From contig JBATVL010000087.1 of assembly GCA_049671745.1 (NCBI GenBank), positions 23,561 through 87,560 on the forward strand: 64,000 nt of DNA, written 5' to 3'. Below are positions 27,112-36,257 of this stretch, piece by piece (position 1 is the first letter of the stretch; each line of letters starts with the position of its first letter). A program made the translations under genes and the position numbers. Source of the stretch: SNAP01 sp049671745. Its GTDB lineage: Bacteria; Bacteroidota; Bacteroidia; Bacteroidales; Marinifilaceae. The notes under the pieces are model-generated. The model did no database searches and had not been told where the DNA came from. It worked only from the letters and a program-made list of their open reading frames with translations.

Positions 27112-27133
27112 GAAGGTACAAAGAAGGTACAAA
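27112..27133 (+). repeat. Two perfect 11-bp tandem repeats
   Basis: GAAGGTACAAA occurs twice in a row. It contains GTAC like the repeat set 23 bases downstream and has the same 11-bp period. Confidence 0.7.
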
Positions 27134-27155
27134 CAATTTGTTCATCCTTTGTCCA

Positions 27156-27199
27156 GTGTACGGTCAGAGTACGGTCAGTATACGGTCAGTGTACGATAA
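27156..27199 (+). repeat. Four 11-bp tandem repeats with core TACGGTCA
   Basis: The units are GTGTACGGTCA, GAGTACGGTCA, GTATACGGTCA and GTGTACGATAA. The 11-bp period is close to one turn of DNA, so a bound protein would contact one face. The last units form the left arm of the hairpin at 27183. Confidence 0.8.
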
Positions 27200-27217
27200 A
27201 CAATCATACACTGACCG
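27183..27217. repeat. Hairpin formed by the 11-bp repeats
   Basis: CGGTCAGTGTA (27183-27193) pairs perfectly with TACACTGACCG (27207-27217) around a 13-base loop. A further TGACCGTA at 27223 repeats the arm. No T-run follows, so it is not a simple terminator. Confidence 0.7.
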
Positions 27218-27508
27218 CAAAATGACCGTAAGGAAAAAGCCTACTAAACAAAGAACAAACAAAACAAGTGGAAATTACATAGAGCATGTATGATATTCCA
27301 TAATAATCAATGTTTAAAAGATTTCCAGAGAAAAGATATTGTTAAATAAAAAGAATTTAATAAATTTGAAGTTAACAAGAATCAAGAAAAACTCTTGTTC
27401 GTCAGAATATCTCTAAGCCTTATATTGACTCTCAGATTAAATATCTAACCCACATCCCATTTATCCTGGTTCTCTTTCAAATAATTCTAAATTTAAAACA
27501 TCACAATT

Positions 27509-28144
27509 ATGGAGAAACGTAAAATAAAGAGCTCTAAAGGCATTGGTCCGGCACACAATGGAACATACACTTCTTACTACCCTAGATCAGGAAAAACTGT
27601 AATAAAAAGTAAACCTAGAAGAAGAAAAGCAGATGAATGGTCAGATAAACAAAGACAAGCTAGAGTAAGATTTAATGCACTTTCATATTTTGCATATGCA
27701 AACAAAACGGCTGTAATAAATCCTATATGGAATTTATCTCCAGAGAACAGACATACGGGTTATAGTCTTTTCATGAAACATAACAGCAAAGCTTTCGGAG
27801 CCATTGGCGAACTTACGGATGCTTCTCTTGTAAATGTTTCAAATGGCTCACTCCCTGTCCCCACCAACATTAGCATAAAAAAAGGTGAGGAGAAAAAAAC
27901 TTTTGATATTTCATGGTCTCAAGATGAATTTAATTTCAAGAATCAATATGAGGATACTCTAGTATATGCTTTACTTGTGGAAGATACTATGATAGAGGTG
28001 AATTATACCAATATAAAACGTGAGGCTCTATTTTCTTCAATAGAAGTAAAGGAGGATGAAGATTTTAACGATTATATATACATCTTTTTTACAAATAAAG
28101 ATAGAACTGCTTTTTCGAATAGCAGGGCTCTGAAAATGAAATAG
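27509..28144 (+). CDS. DUF6266-like hypothetical protein
   Basis: A 211-residue soluble basic protein. The start MEKRKIKSSKGIGPAHNGTY, then SDKQRQARVRFNALSYFAYA and ENRHTGYSLFMKHNSKAFGA, follow the layout of Bacteroidota DUF6266 proteins (Gly-rich start, a T-x-x-Q-x-x-x-R-x-x-F helix, then a yNAF-like motif). The second half (110-211) is mostly predicted strands. Function of the family is unknown. The repeat block 27112-27217 lies upstream and a hairpin terminator follows. Confidence 0.6.
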   Translation: MEKRKIKSSKGIGPAHNGTYTSYYPRSGKTVIKSKPRRRKADEWSDKQRQARVRFNALSYFAYANKTAVINPIWNLSPENRHTGYSLFMKHNSKAFGAIGELTDASLVNVSNGSLPVPTNISIKKGEEKKTFDISWSQDEFNFKNQYEDTLVYALLVEDTMIEVNYTNIKREALFSSIEVKEDEDFNDYIYIFFTNKDRTAFSNSRALKMK

Positions 28145-28167
28145 GAGGTATGATAATAAAACAAAAA

Positions 28168-28199
28168 AAATAGCTGTCAGGAGATCCTAACAGCTATTT
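28168..28199. terminator. Bidirectional terminator
   Basis: AAATAGCTGT pairs with ACAGCTATTT, with an inner AGGA/TCCT. It lies between two converging genes (stops at 28144 and 28241). Confidence 0.7.
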
Positions 28200-28240
28200 C
28201 TAAATAATATGTAATAATATGACCTAAAAGCCATTCTTAG

Positions 28241-29845
28241 TTATTTCAATATCTTTTCGTATCTGTTCTTTTGAAGAACCTCAACTGCTTTCTTGAAGAT
28301 AAGGTTTTCCTTATTAAGTATCTTAAAGGTTTCGTTCATCTCCCAAAGATCTCTAGCTACATAAGCTTTCACCTGTCTTTTAATCTCAGGCACCATCATA
28401 GGGTAACTAATTGTATCCTTTTTAACACCTTCTTTTTCGCCTTTAGAAACAATATCTTTAACCATTGCATCAGTAACGCGGAATTTTCTTTCGAACTTCT
28501 TAAAGTTAGGGTATTTAGATTTTAGCATATCTCTATTCTTGTCGATATAGTCTATAACCCAAGGGTAAAGAATGTTTTTAGCCGATAGTCTGTTGAAGTA
28601 GCTATAGTTTTTTGTTGTGTCTATAGGTACAAATACATCAGGTATTATACCTCCACCACCATATACTGTTCTTTTTAAGATTTTAGTCTGGAACTTTAAT
28701 GAGTCGGCAACTTGTATACTGTCTTTGTTTACTAGTTCGCCTGATTGATATCTCTTTAAGATGTCGTATCTATAAGCTAGAGCTCCTTTGTCGTAAGGTT
28801 TCTGTATACATCTTCCACTAGGAGTGAAATAATGCGCTATAGTTAAACGTACCATTGATTTATCTGTTAGAGGGAATTGACGTTGTACTAGTCCTTTTCC
28901 GAAAGAACGATGTCCTACTATTACTCCTCTATCCCAATCTTGCACTGCTCCTGATACAATTTCAGAGGCTGATGCAGAATTTTCGTTAAGCATTATAACT
29001 AATCTTCCTTTTTCGAAAAGTCCTTTGTATTTTGCTTTGTTTGTACTTTTTAGAGCTGCTACACCGTCAGTATAAACAATCAATTTGTCTTTGTCTAGAA
29101 GATGATCCGATATGTTTATTGCTGCTCCTAGATATCCACCACCATTACCTGTAAGGTCGAAGATTAGGTCTTGCATTCCTTCTGCTTGTAATTTCTTTAC
29201 GGCTTTCTCGAATTCTTCTACTGTTGTTGCCGCAAATCGTGATAGTCTTATATATCCTATTCTGTCGTCAACCATATAAGAAGCATCTATACTGTGTAAA
29301 GGTATGCGGTCTCTTACTCTTGCAAAATCTATTAATTCTTTCTCTCCAGATCTTTTAACTCTAAGATCAACTCTTGAGTCTTTAGGGCCTTTGAGGTTTT
29401 TACGTACTTGTTTGTTTGTTAATTTTACTCCAGCTACATTTTTACCGTCAATTGTAAGTATTCTGTCGCCTGCTCTTAGTCCAAGTCTTTCTGATGGTCC
29501 GCCAGGAATTGTAGCAACAACCATTAGAGTGTCTCTTAGTATATTAAACTGTATCCCTATTCCGAAAAACCCTCCTTGTAGAGGTTCGTCCATATCTGCA
29601 AGGTCTTCTTCACTTATATAAACCGAATGAGGATCAAGTTCTGATAATACTTTTGTTATCGCTTGCTCTGTTAATTTCTTAACATCTGCCTTTTCTACAT
29701 AAAAAGCATCAATCAAAGCCATTAAACGTTGATACTTATATGTTTGTTGCATTACCTCTTCATTCATCTGAGCACTTGCTGGTTTTGCTCCAACAAAAGC
29801 AATAAAAACAAAGGCAAGTAACAAATAGTTTAATAATTTCTTCAT
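28241..29845 (-). CDS. S41 family C-terminal processing peptidase
   Basis: A 534-residue secreted protease: signal peptide (LLAFVFIAFVGAKPASAQ), a PDZ domain (about 90-170, FFGIGIQFN and GLRAGDRILTIDGKNV) and the S41 catalytic domain with FDLTGNGGGYLGAAI, the serine in ENSASASEI (290-295) and Lys317 in SFGKGLVQ. It cleaves proteins near their C-termini in the periplasm, part of envelope quality control. The C-terminal extension (about 420-534) is helical. Confidence 0.93.
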   Translation of the reverse strand: MKKLLNYLLLAFVFIAFVGAKPASAQMNEEVMQQTYKYQRLMALIDAFYVEKADVKKLTEQAITKVLSELDPHSVYISEEDLADMDEPLQGGFFGIGIQFNILRDTLMVVATIPGGPSERLGLRAGDRILTIDGKNVAGVKLTNKQVRKNLKGPKDSRVDLRVKRSGEKELIDFARVRDRIPLHSIDASYMVDDRIGYIRLSRFAATTVEEFEKAVKKLQAEGMQDLIFDLTGNGGGYLGAAINISDHLLDKDKLIVYTDGVAALKSTNKAKYKGLFEKGRLVIMLNENSASASEIVSGAVQDWDRGVIVGHRSFGKGLVQRQFPLTDKSMVRLTIAHYFTPSGRCIQKPYDKGALAYRYDILKRYQSGELVNKDSIQVADSLKFQTKILKRTVYGGGGIIPDVFVPIDTTKNYSYFNRLSAKNILYPWVIDYIDKNRDMLKSKYPNFKKFERKFRVTDAMVKDIVSKGEKEGVKKDTISYPMMVPEIKRQVKAYVARDLWEMNETFKILNKENLIFKKAVEVLQKNRYEKILK

Positions 29846-29887
29846 AAATATTATTTTTCCTTAATTATAATCGGATATTCAAGTATA

Positions 29888-29895
29888 CAAATATA
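29888..29895 (-). promoter_or_regulatory. -7 box of the S41 peptidase gene
   Basis: TATATTTG on the minus strand, 43 bases before the start at 29845, fits TAnnTTTG. Confidence 0.45.
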
Positions 29896-29899
29896 GTAA

Positions 29900-30397
29900 T
29901 TAACATCTAGTACCTAACTCTATAAGATCTAAATCTTTTATTTCTCTAAAATCTATAGTGAAACGTATGGCTGTACTTACTTTGTGCATGCCGTAATTAC
30001 CCGCTGCTCCTGGGTTCATGTGTAATATTCCAAGATGTTTGTCGTTCATAACCTTAGCTATATGCGAATGGCCTGAGATAAATAATCGTGGGGGGTTGGT
30101 GTATATCTTTGGACATACACTTTTGTCGTAGCGTCCAGGGTATCCTCCTATGTGCGTCATCCATACGTCTACTCCTTCACACAAAAATCTTTTATGTTGT
30201 GGATACACTATTCTTACGTCTTGCCCGTCTATGTTACCATGTACGGCTATCAACTTTTTAAACTTGGCAAGCTCGTCGGCGGTTTCTATATTGCCTATGT
30301 CTCCTGCATGCCATATCTGATCACAGTCTTTAAAGAACTCAAATAATTTTGGGTCTATATATCCGTGAGTATCCGAAAGTAGTCCTATTCTTGTCAT
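29900..30397 (-). CDS. YfcE/MJ0936-type metallophosphoesterase
   Basis: A 165-residue phosphodiesterase. The ATG at 30397 (MTRIGLLSDTHGYID) is chosen; a longer frame from 30466 adds 23 residues not seen in the family. Metal-binding motifs are SDTHG (Asp9, His11), HAGDIGN, VHGNID, WMTHIGG and SGHSHI. Members are manganese-dependent phosphodiesterases in the cytoplasm with broad substrates. Confidence 0.92.
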   Translation of the reverse strand: MTRIGLLSDTHGYIDPKLFEFFKDCDQIWHAGDIGNIETADELAKFKKLIAVHGNIDGQDVRIVYPQHKRFLCEGVDVWMTHIGGYPGRYDKSVCPKIYTNPPRLFISGHSHIAKVMNDKHLGILHMNPGAAGNYGMHKVSTAIRFTIDFREIKDLDLIELGTRC

Positions 30398-30444
30398 ATT
30401 ATAATCTATCCGTATAGTATTAAATACAAATATCATTTTTTTAT

Positions 30445-30452
30445 TACATTTG
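30445..30452 (+). promoter_or_regulatory. -7 box of prfC
   Basis: TACATTTG, 32 bases before the prfC ATG, matches TAnnTTTG. Confidence 0.5.
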
Positions 30453-30484
30453 TACCAAATATTCAATACAATAATTTAGTTAGA

Positions 30485-32062
30485 ATGGGATTTAAAGAAG
30501 AGATATTAAGACGACGCACTTTTGGTATTGTCAGTCACCCCGATGCAGGTAAAACAACATTAACAGAAAAACTACTTCTTTTTGGTGGTGCAATTCATAT
30601 TGCTGGTGCAGTAAAATCAAATAAGATTAAGAAGACTGCTACATCCGATTTCATGGAGATAGAGAGACAGAGAGGTATTTCTGTTGCTACTTCTGTTATG
30701 GGATTTGAATACAATGGTCATAAAATAAATATATTAGATACTCCAGGTCACCAAGACTTTGCGGAGGATACTTTCAGAACTTTAACGGCTTGTGATAGCG
30801 TTATCATTGTTATTGATGCGGCTAAAGGTGTTGAGACTCAGACTCGTAAACTTATGAAAGTTTGTAGAATGAGAAAAACTCCTGTTATTGTATTCGTTAA
30901 TAAGATGGATAGACCTACTCAAGAGCCTTTCGATCTTCTTGATGATATTGAGAAAGAACTTGAAATTACTGTACATCCTTTGTCTTGGCCTATTAATCAA
31001 GGTTACGATTTTAAAGGCGTGTATAATATGTTCGAGAGTAGCCTTTCTTTGTATTCTCCTAACTCTACTACCCTTCCTGAGGCTATTAGTATTGCAGATT
31101 TAAGCGATCCTAGATTAGATAAATATGTGGGTGATGAGGATGCCTCTGAACTTAGAGATAATATTGAGATCATTTCTGACCTTTATGGCGATTTGAATGT
31201 AGAGGATTATCTTGCTGGTGAAACAGCTCCTGTATTTTTCGGTTCTGCACTTAATAATTTTGGTGTTCAAGAATTACTTAATTGTTTCTGCAAAATTGCT
31301 CCTACGCCTCGTCCTAAAGAATCGGAAGAGAGATTAGTGAGAGCCAATGAAGAGAAATTTACTGGTTTCGTGTTTAAGATTCATGCTAATATGGATCCTA
31401 ACCATAGAGATAGAATTGCTTTTGTGAAAATAGTTTCTGGTACTTTTAAGAGAAACACGAATTATCTTCATATTCGCCAAAACAAGAAAATGAAGTTCTC
31501 TACTCCTACAGCTTTTATGGCGGAGAAGAAATCTATTGTTGATGAGGCTTTCCCTGGGGATATTATTGGTATTCACGATACGGGTAACTTTAAAATTGGT
31601 GATACTCTTACTGAGGGTGAGATTATTCATTATAAAGGTATTCCTTCTTTCTCTCCAGAGTTGTTTAAATATATAGAGAATGCTGATCCTATGAAGTCTA
31701 AGCAGCTTGCTAAGGGTGTTGATCAGCTTATGGATGAGGGTGTGGCTCAGTTATTTACATCTCAGTTTAATGGTCGTAAGGTTATTGGTACCGTTGGTGC
31801 TCTTCAATTCGAGGTTATTGAATATAGATTGCTTCATGAGTATTCTGCTTCTTGTCGTTGGGAACCTATTCACCTTCATAAAGCTTGTTGGATAGAGTCT
31901 AAAGATGAGGCTGAATTGGCCGATTTTAAACGTCAGAAGTATCAGTATATGGCTAAAGATAAACAAGGTAGAGATGTGTTTCTTGCCGATTCGTCATATA
32001 TGCTTCAGATAGCTCAAGCAAATTATAAAAACCTAACATTCCACTTCACTTCAGAATTTTAA
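30485..32062 (+). CDS. prfC: Peptide chain release factor 3
   Basis: A 525-residue translational GTPase. G-domain motifs are SHPDAGKTT (17-25), DTPGHQDF (84-91) and FVNKMDRP; RF3-specific features include the long N-terminal FKEEILRRRTFGIVSHP, the insertion KKTATSDFMEIERQRGI and the C-terminal GALQFEVIEYRL. RF3 removes RF1/RF2 from the ribosome after peptide release. The thioesterase gene follows after 6 bases and is probably cotranscribed. Confidence 0.97.
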   Translation: MGFKEEILRRRTFGIVSHPDAGKTTLTEKLLLFGGAIHIAGAVKSNKIKKTATSDFMEIERQRGISVATSVMGFEYNGHKINILDTPGHQDFAEDTFRTLTACDSVIIVIDAAKGVETQTRKLMKVCRMRKTPVIVFVNKMDRPTQEPFDLLDDIEKELEITVHPLSWPINQGYDFKGVYNMFESSLSLYSPNSTTLPEAISIADLSDPRLDKYVGDEDASELRDNIEIISDLYGDLNVEDYLAGETAPVFFGSALNNFGVQELLNCFCKIAPTPRPKESEERLVRANEEKFTGFVFKIHANMDPNHRDRIAFVKIVSGTFKRNTNYLHIRQNKKMKFSTPTAFMAEKKSIVDEAFPGDIIGIHDTGNFKIGDTLTEGEIIHYKGIPSFSPELFKYIENADPMKSKQLAKGVDQLMDEGVAQLFTSQFNGRKVIGTVGALQFEVIEYRLLHEYSASCRWEPIHLHKACWIESKDEAELADFKRQKYQYMAKDKQGRDVFLADSSYMLQIAQANYKNLTFHFTSEF

Positions 32063-32068
32063 TATATT

Positions 32069-32452
32069 ATGGAAAAAGAATTAAAAGAAGGATTAAGCTT
32101 TAAACAAACAATTACTGTTGAAACTAAACATACTGCTAAAACATGGGGTTCTGGTAACCTTGATGTTTATGCAACTCCAGCTATGGTTGGATTAATGGAA
32201 AATACTGCTCTTAAATGTATTTCGGAGTATATTGAAGAGGGAAATGATACTGTTGGTATAGAAATTAATACTCAGCATATTAAAGCTACTTTGGTTGGAA
32301 AAGAGGTTTCTTGCGAGGCTGTTTTAACAAAAGTTGATGGTAAGAAACTTTTCTTTGAAATCAAGGCTTGGGACGAAGTTGGAGAGATTGGTTCGTCAAA
32401 GCACACTCGATTTATCATAAATACTGAAAAGTTCCTGAACAGACTAAAATAA
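32069..32452 (+). CDS. FlK-like hotdog thioesterase
   Basis: A 127-residue single hotdog-fold protein. YATPAMVGLMENTALKCI carries the Thr and Glu, and INTQHIKAT the His, that form the active site of fluoroacetyl-CoA-type (FlK) thioesterases. It probably hydrolyses a small acyl-CoA; the substrate is not readable. It lies 6 bases after prfC. Confidence 0.85.
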   Translation: MEKELKEGLSFKQTITVETKHTAKTWGSGNLDVYATPAMVGLMENTALKCISEYIEEGNDTVGIEINTQHIKATLVGKEVSCEAVLTKVDGKKLFFEIKAWDEVGEIGSSKHTRFIINTEKFLNRLK

Positions 32453-32542
32453 TTGACTAAATCACCTATTTTACATGTAAATAACTTGTCTTTGTTGATA
32501 TTATGTTTTATTTTTATAATTGTAAATTAAAAAAAGAAAATA

Positions 32543-32944
32543 ATGTCAGAGAACACACTAACAGAAGTTATGGATTGGAGCAACAAAACAGTTCTTATTG
32601 CAGAAGATGCTGATGATAATTATTTCTTATTATCAGCTATACTAAAGAAAACCAAACTTAATCTGATTCGTGCCAAAAATGGCCAAGAAGCAGTAGATAT
32701 TTGCAAAGAGAATGATAATATTGATGCAATATTAATGGATTTAAGTATGCCTTTGATGGATGGACTAGAAGCGACGGTATTAATTAAGGCATTTAATAAA
32801 GATATCCCTATCATTGCTCAAACAGCTTATGCGATGGAAGCAGATAGAGATAGAACGGTTAAAGCCGGATGCGACGATTATATATCGAAACCAATAAGAA
32901 GGAATGTTCTTATTGAACTTTTAAATAAATATATCAATAGATAA
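32543..32944 (+). CDS. Single-domain response regulator (CheY-like)
   Basis: A 133-residue receiver domain without output domain. The acidic pair Glu21/Asp22, phosphoacceptor Asp66 (AILMDLSMPLMDG), the Thr/Ala position in AQTAYAM and Lys in YISKPIRR are all present. It probably acts in a phosphorelay; no partner kinase is adjacent. A hairpin terminator follows. Confidence 0.92.
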   Translation: MSENTLTEVMDWSNKTVLIAEDADDNYFLLSAILKKTKLNLIRAKNGQEAVDICKENDNIDAILMDLSMPLMDGLEATVLIKAFNKDIPIIAQTAYAMEADRDRTVKAGCDDYISKPIRRNVLIELLNKYINR

Positions 32945-32967
32945 TATTAATTCTAAATACTTTTTAT

Positions 32968-32996
32968 AAATTCGCTTTTGTACAAAAAGCGAATTT
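32968..32996 (+). terminator. Rho-independent terminator after the receiver gene
   Basis: AAATTCGCTTTT pairs with AAAAGCGAATTT around a 5-base loop and is followed by a T-run. It ends only 9 bases before uvrB. Confidence 0.8.
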
Positions 32997-33005
32997 TTTT
33001 TTATT

Positions 33006-35009
33006 ATGAAATTTGAGCTAACATCTGAATTCAAACCGACAGGAGATCAACCAGAGGCGATTAAACAGCTTACTGAGGGATATAATGATAATGTTCAACA
33101 TCAGACATTACTTGGCGTGACAGGCTCTGGAAAGACCTTTACAGTGGCTAATCTTATACAGGAGGTACAGAAGCCTACTCTTATTCTTAGTCATAATAAG
33201 ACTTTGGCTGCTCAGTTGTATGGAGAGTTTAAGAAATTCTTCCCTAATAATGCGGTTGAGTATTTTGTGTCTTACTATGATTATTATCAACCTGAGGCTT
33301 ATCTGCCTACTTCTAATACTTATATAGAGAAAGATTTGTCTATTAACGAGGAGATAGAGAAACTTCGTCTTAGCACTTCCTCTGCCCTGCTTTCGGGTAG
33401 GAAAGATATTATTGTGGTGTCTTCGGTTTCTTGTATTTACGGTATTGGTAATCCTGAGAATTTTAAAGATAGCGTTATCTCTCTTAATAAAGGACAGACT
33501 ATAGGTAGAAACCTGCTTCTTAGAATGTTTGTGAATTCTCTTTATAGTAGAAATGAGATTGAATTCTCTAGAGGTACTTTTAGAGTGAAGGGAGAAACTA
33601 TTGATATTTTCCCCGCTTATGCAGATATTGCTTATAAAATACTTTTCTGGGATGATGAAATAGAATCTTTAGAATCATTCGACCCTATTAGCGGCAATAT
33701 AATTGAGTCTTTCGATAATATTAGCATTTATCCTGCCAATATCTTTATGACGGCTAAAGAACGAGTACATGAGGCTATAGGAGAGATACAGAATGACTTG
33801 TTTAAACGTGTAGAGTACTATAAGTCGGTAGGAAAGTTTGTAGAAGCTAAAAGAATTGAAGAGAGAGTTAGTTTCGATATTGAGATGATAAAGGAAATTG
33901 GACATTGTCCAGGTATAGAGAATTATTCTAGATATTTTGATGGTCGTAAAGCTGGTTCAAGACCTTTCTGTTTATTAGATTATTTTCCAGAAGATTTCCT
34001 TACTGTTATTGATGAGAGTCATGTGACGATTCCTCAGATTAGAGCTATGTTTGGAGGAGATAGTGCTAGAAAGAATAATCTTGTTGATTATGCTTTTAGA
34101 TTGCCTGCAGCCATAGATAATAGACCTCTTAAGTTTGAGGAGTTCGAGGAGATTACTAATCAGACAATTTATGTGAGTGCTACTCCTGCTGATTATGAAC
34201 TGGAGAAGAGTGAGGGCGTTATTGTTGAACAAGTAATTAGACCTACTGGTATTCCTGATCCTGTTATTGAGATAAGACCGTCTCTTAATCAGATTGATGA
34301 TTTGATGAATGAGATAAATGATAGGGTTGTGAAGAAAGAAAGGGTGCTGGTTACTACTCTTACTAAACGTATGGCTGAGGAATTGAGTAAGTATTTTACT
34401 TCTAATAGTATTAAATGTAGATATATTCACTCTGATGTGGAGACTCTTGACAGGATTAAGATTATGGAGGACCTGAGAAATGGGGTCTTTGATGTGCTTA
34501 TTGGTGTTAATTTATTGAGAGAGGGATTAGATTTACCTGAGGTTTCTTTAGTTGCTATATTGGATGCAGATAAGGAGGGTTTCTTACGCTCGGCTCGTTC
34601 TTTAACACAAACTGCTGGTAGAGCTGCAAGGAATGTTAATGGTATAGTGATTATGTATGCCGATAAGATTACAAAATCTATGCAGCTTACTATTGATGGT
34701 ACCAATAGCAGAAGGCTTAAACAAATGGAGTATAATCTGGAACATGGAATAACTCCTAAGCAAATTACTAAGTCTAAAGAGTCTATTATGAATATGGCTA
34801 AGAAAGAGCATGTTTATATGGAACCTACCGAAATAGATATTGCATGCGATCCTGTTGTGCAGTATATGAGTGATGATGCTTTAGTAAAAGCAATAGCAAA
34901 GACTAAGATTAATATGAAAAAAGCAGCTAAGGAAGAACGTTTTATTGAGGCTGCAAGACTGAGAGATGAGATGTTTAAATTGGAGAAGCTTTTAAAAGAG
35001 AAGAAATAA
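33006..35009 (+). CDS. uvrB: Excinuclease ABC subunit B
   Basis: A 667-residue UvrB. It has Walker A GVTGSGKT (37-44), the beta-hairpin region YYDYYQPEAYLP, DESH box, helicase motifs LLREGLDLPEVSLVAILDAD and QTAGRAARN, and a C-terminal UVR domain (about 630-665, KEERFIEAARLRDEM) that contacts UvrC. It verifies DNA damage in nucleotide excision repair. The intergenic space holds the preceding gene's terminator, so its promoter must overlap or lie further upstream. Confidence 0.98.
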   Translation: MKFELTSEFKPTGDQPEAIKQLTEGYNDNVQHQTLLGVTGSGKTFTVANLIQEVQKPTLILSHNKTLAAQLYGEFKKFFPNNAVEYFVSYYDYYQPEAYLPTSNTYIEKDLSINEEIEKLRLSTSSALLSGRKDIIVVSSVSCIYGIGNPENFKDSVISLNKGQTIGRNLLLRMFVNSLYSRNEIEFSRGTFRVKGETIDIFPAYADIAYKILFWDDEIESLESFDPISGNIIESFDNISIYPANIFMTAKERVHEAIGEIQNDLFKRVEYYKSVGKFVEAKRIEERVSFDIEMIKEIGHCPGIENYSRYFDGRKAGSRPFCLLDYFPEDFLTVIDESHVTIPQIRAMFGGDSARKNNLVDYAFRLPAAIDNRPLKFEEFEEITNQTIYVSATPADYELEKSEGVIVEQVIRPTGIPDPVIEIRPSLNQIDDLMNEINDRVVKKERVLVTTLTKRMAEELSKYFTSNSIKCRYIHSDVETLDRIKIMEDLRNGVFDVLIGVNLLREGLDLPEVSLVAILDADKEGFLRSARSLTQTAGRAARNVNGIVIMYADKITKSMQLTIDGTNSRRLKQMEYNLEHGITPKQITKSKESIMNMAKKEHVYMEPTEIDIACDPVVQYMSDDALVKAIAKTKINMKKAAKEERFIEAARLRDEMFKLEKLLKEKK

Positions 35010-35010
35010 T

Positions 35011-35038
35011 AAAGGCTTGGTCCGAGAACCAAGCCTTT
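35011..35038. terminator. Bidirectional terminator between uvrB and rpoD
   Basis: AAAGGCTTGGT pairs with ACCAAGCCTTT around a 6-base loop; both genes end against it (35009 and 35045). Confidence 0.8.
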
Positions 35039-35044
35039 AAGCAA

Positions 35045-35905
35045 TTATCCTAAAAATGTCTTTAATAACTTACTTCGAGAACTGCTTCTTAACCTTCTTA
35101 TGGCTTTTTCTTTAATCTGACGTACACGTTCACGTGTTAAGCCAAATTGCTCTCCTATTTCTTCAAGTGTCATATCTTGACAACCTATTCCGAAAAATAA
35201 ACGAATGATGTCTCTTTCTCTTTCTGTAAGAGTAGCTAAAGCACGTTCTATCTCTGTTGATAGAGATTCATTAATAAGTGCTCTATCCGCAATGGGAGAA
35301 TCATCATTTACTAATACATCTAATAGGCTGTTATCCTCTCCTTCTACAAAAGGAGCATCAACAGAAATATGACGACCTGATACTCTAAGAGTATCGGCAA
35401 CCTTATCAGCAGGTAAATCTAGACTTTCCGCTAATTCTTCTGGTGAAGGTTTTCTCTCAAATTCCTGTTCAAATCTTGAAAAGGCTTTATTTATTTTATT
35501 TAGAGAACCCACCTGATTTAGGGGAAGACGAACAATTCTTGATTGTTCAGCTAATGCCTGCAGAATACTTTGACGAATCCACCATACAGCATAAGAGATA
35601 AATTTAAAACCACGAGTTTCATCAAATTTCTCAGCAGCTTTTATCAGTCCAAGGTTTCCTTCATTAATTAAGTCTGGCAGACTAAGTCCTTGATTTTGAT
35701 ATTGTTTAGCTACTGAAACAACGAAACGCAGGTTGGCTCTAGTTAATTTTTCTAAAGCTTTCTGATCTCCTTTTCTAATACGTTGAGCTAATTCAACCTC
35801 CTCTTCAACAGTGATAAGGTCTTCTTTTCCAATTTCTTGTAAATACTTATCTAGAGAAGCACTCTCTCGGTTAGTGATTGATTTAGTAATCTTTAATTGT
35901 CTCAT
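35045..35905 (-). CDS. rpoD: Primary sigma factor RpoD
   Basis: A 286-residue sigma-70. It starts with MRQLKITKSITNRESASLDK, the short Bacteroidota form that lacks region 1.1, then region 1.2 (about 15-50), region 2 (FDETRGFKFISYAVWWIRQS), region 3 and region 4 (LTLEEIGEQFGLTRERVRQI written here as MTLEEIGEQFG). It recognises TAnnTTTG/TTG promoters, boxes seen throughout this window. The gene has such a box itself at 35927. Confidence 0.97.
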   Translation of the reverse strand: MRQLKITKSITNRESASLDKYLQEIGKEDLITVEEEVELAQRIRKGDQKALEKLTRANLRFVVSVAKQYQNQGLSLPDLINEGNLGLIKAAEKFDETRGFKFISYAVWWIRQSILQALAEQSRIVRLPLNQVGSLNKINKAFSRFEQEFERKPSPEELAESLDLPADKVADTLRVSGRHISVDAPFVEGEDNSLLDVLVNDDSPIADRALINESLSTEIERALATLTERERDIIRLFFGIGCQDMTLEEIGEQFGLTRERVRQIKEKAIRRLRSSSRSKLLKTFLG

Positions 35906-35926
35906 ATTCTTTCTTAAAATTCATAG

Positions 35927-35934
35927 CAAAATTA
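35927..35934 (-). promoter_or_regulatory. -7 box of rpoD
   Basis: TAATTTTG on the minus strand, 22 bases before the start codon. Confidence 0.45.
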
Positions 35935-36257
35935 CAACAATTTTCAACAATTTTTACTTAAATAAACTCTCTCACTCTCATTTTTACACGAATGAACCTA
36001 AACTGATGTTTAACACTCATATTATAAAAACATATCTCATGAATTTTTACACTAACAATAATTAGAGTGACAGTCTTGAGATATACTATAATCTTACTTG
36101 CTTTTTAACTGTAATATCTATTAAATATACATACATTTATAAGCTCATTATCTTTAAGTATAAAGCGAAATTATTATATTGCTACTATATTTAACGACTG
36201 GGAAATGAGAATGTTTTCTATTAACGTAATTATTAACAGAGATTAACAGATTTACAT
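35935..36257. other. Gene-free stretch between rpoD and dapF
   Basis: Divergent promoter region of rpoD and dapF. It is AT-rich with repeated TTTTTACAC and ATTAACAG words, but I see no gene, clear hairpin or riboswitch, and no good -7 box for dapF. Confidence 0.5.

Larger units (their letters stand above)
26811..27508. other. Gene-free stretch with short tandem repeats
   Basis: No protein I can support is encoded here. The left half is plain AT-rich DNA. From about 27060 the sequence becomes C-rich on the plus strand, followed by two sets of 11-bp tandem repeats and a hairpin (listed separately), then ordinary AT-rich DNA up to the gene at 27509. Confidence 0.6.

Noticed and set aside
27156..27217. 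The short repeats as a CRISPR array
   Set aside because: Units are 11 bp and directly adjacent, without spacers, and no cas gene is present.
26917..27225. A 102-residue plus-strand ORF across the repeat block
   Set aside because: Its composition (many Thr, Gln, Asn, Lys) and its overlap with the 11-bp repeats and hairpin make it look like a chance frame.
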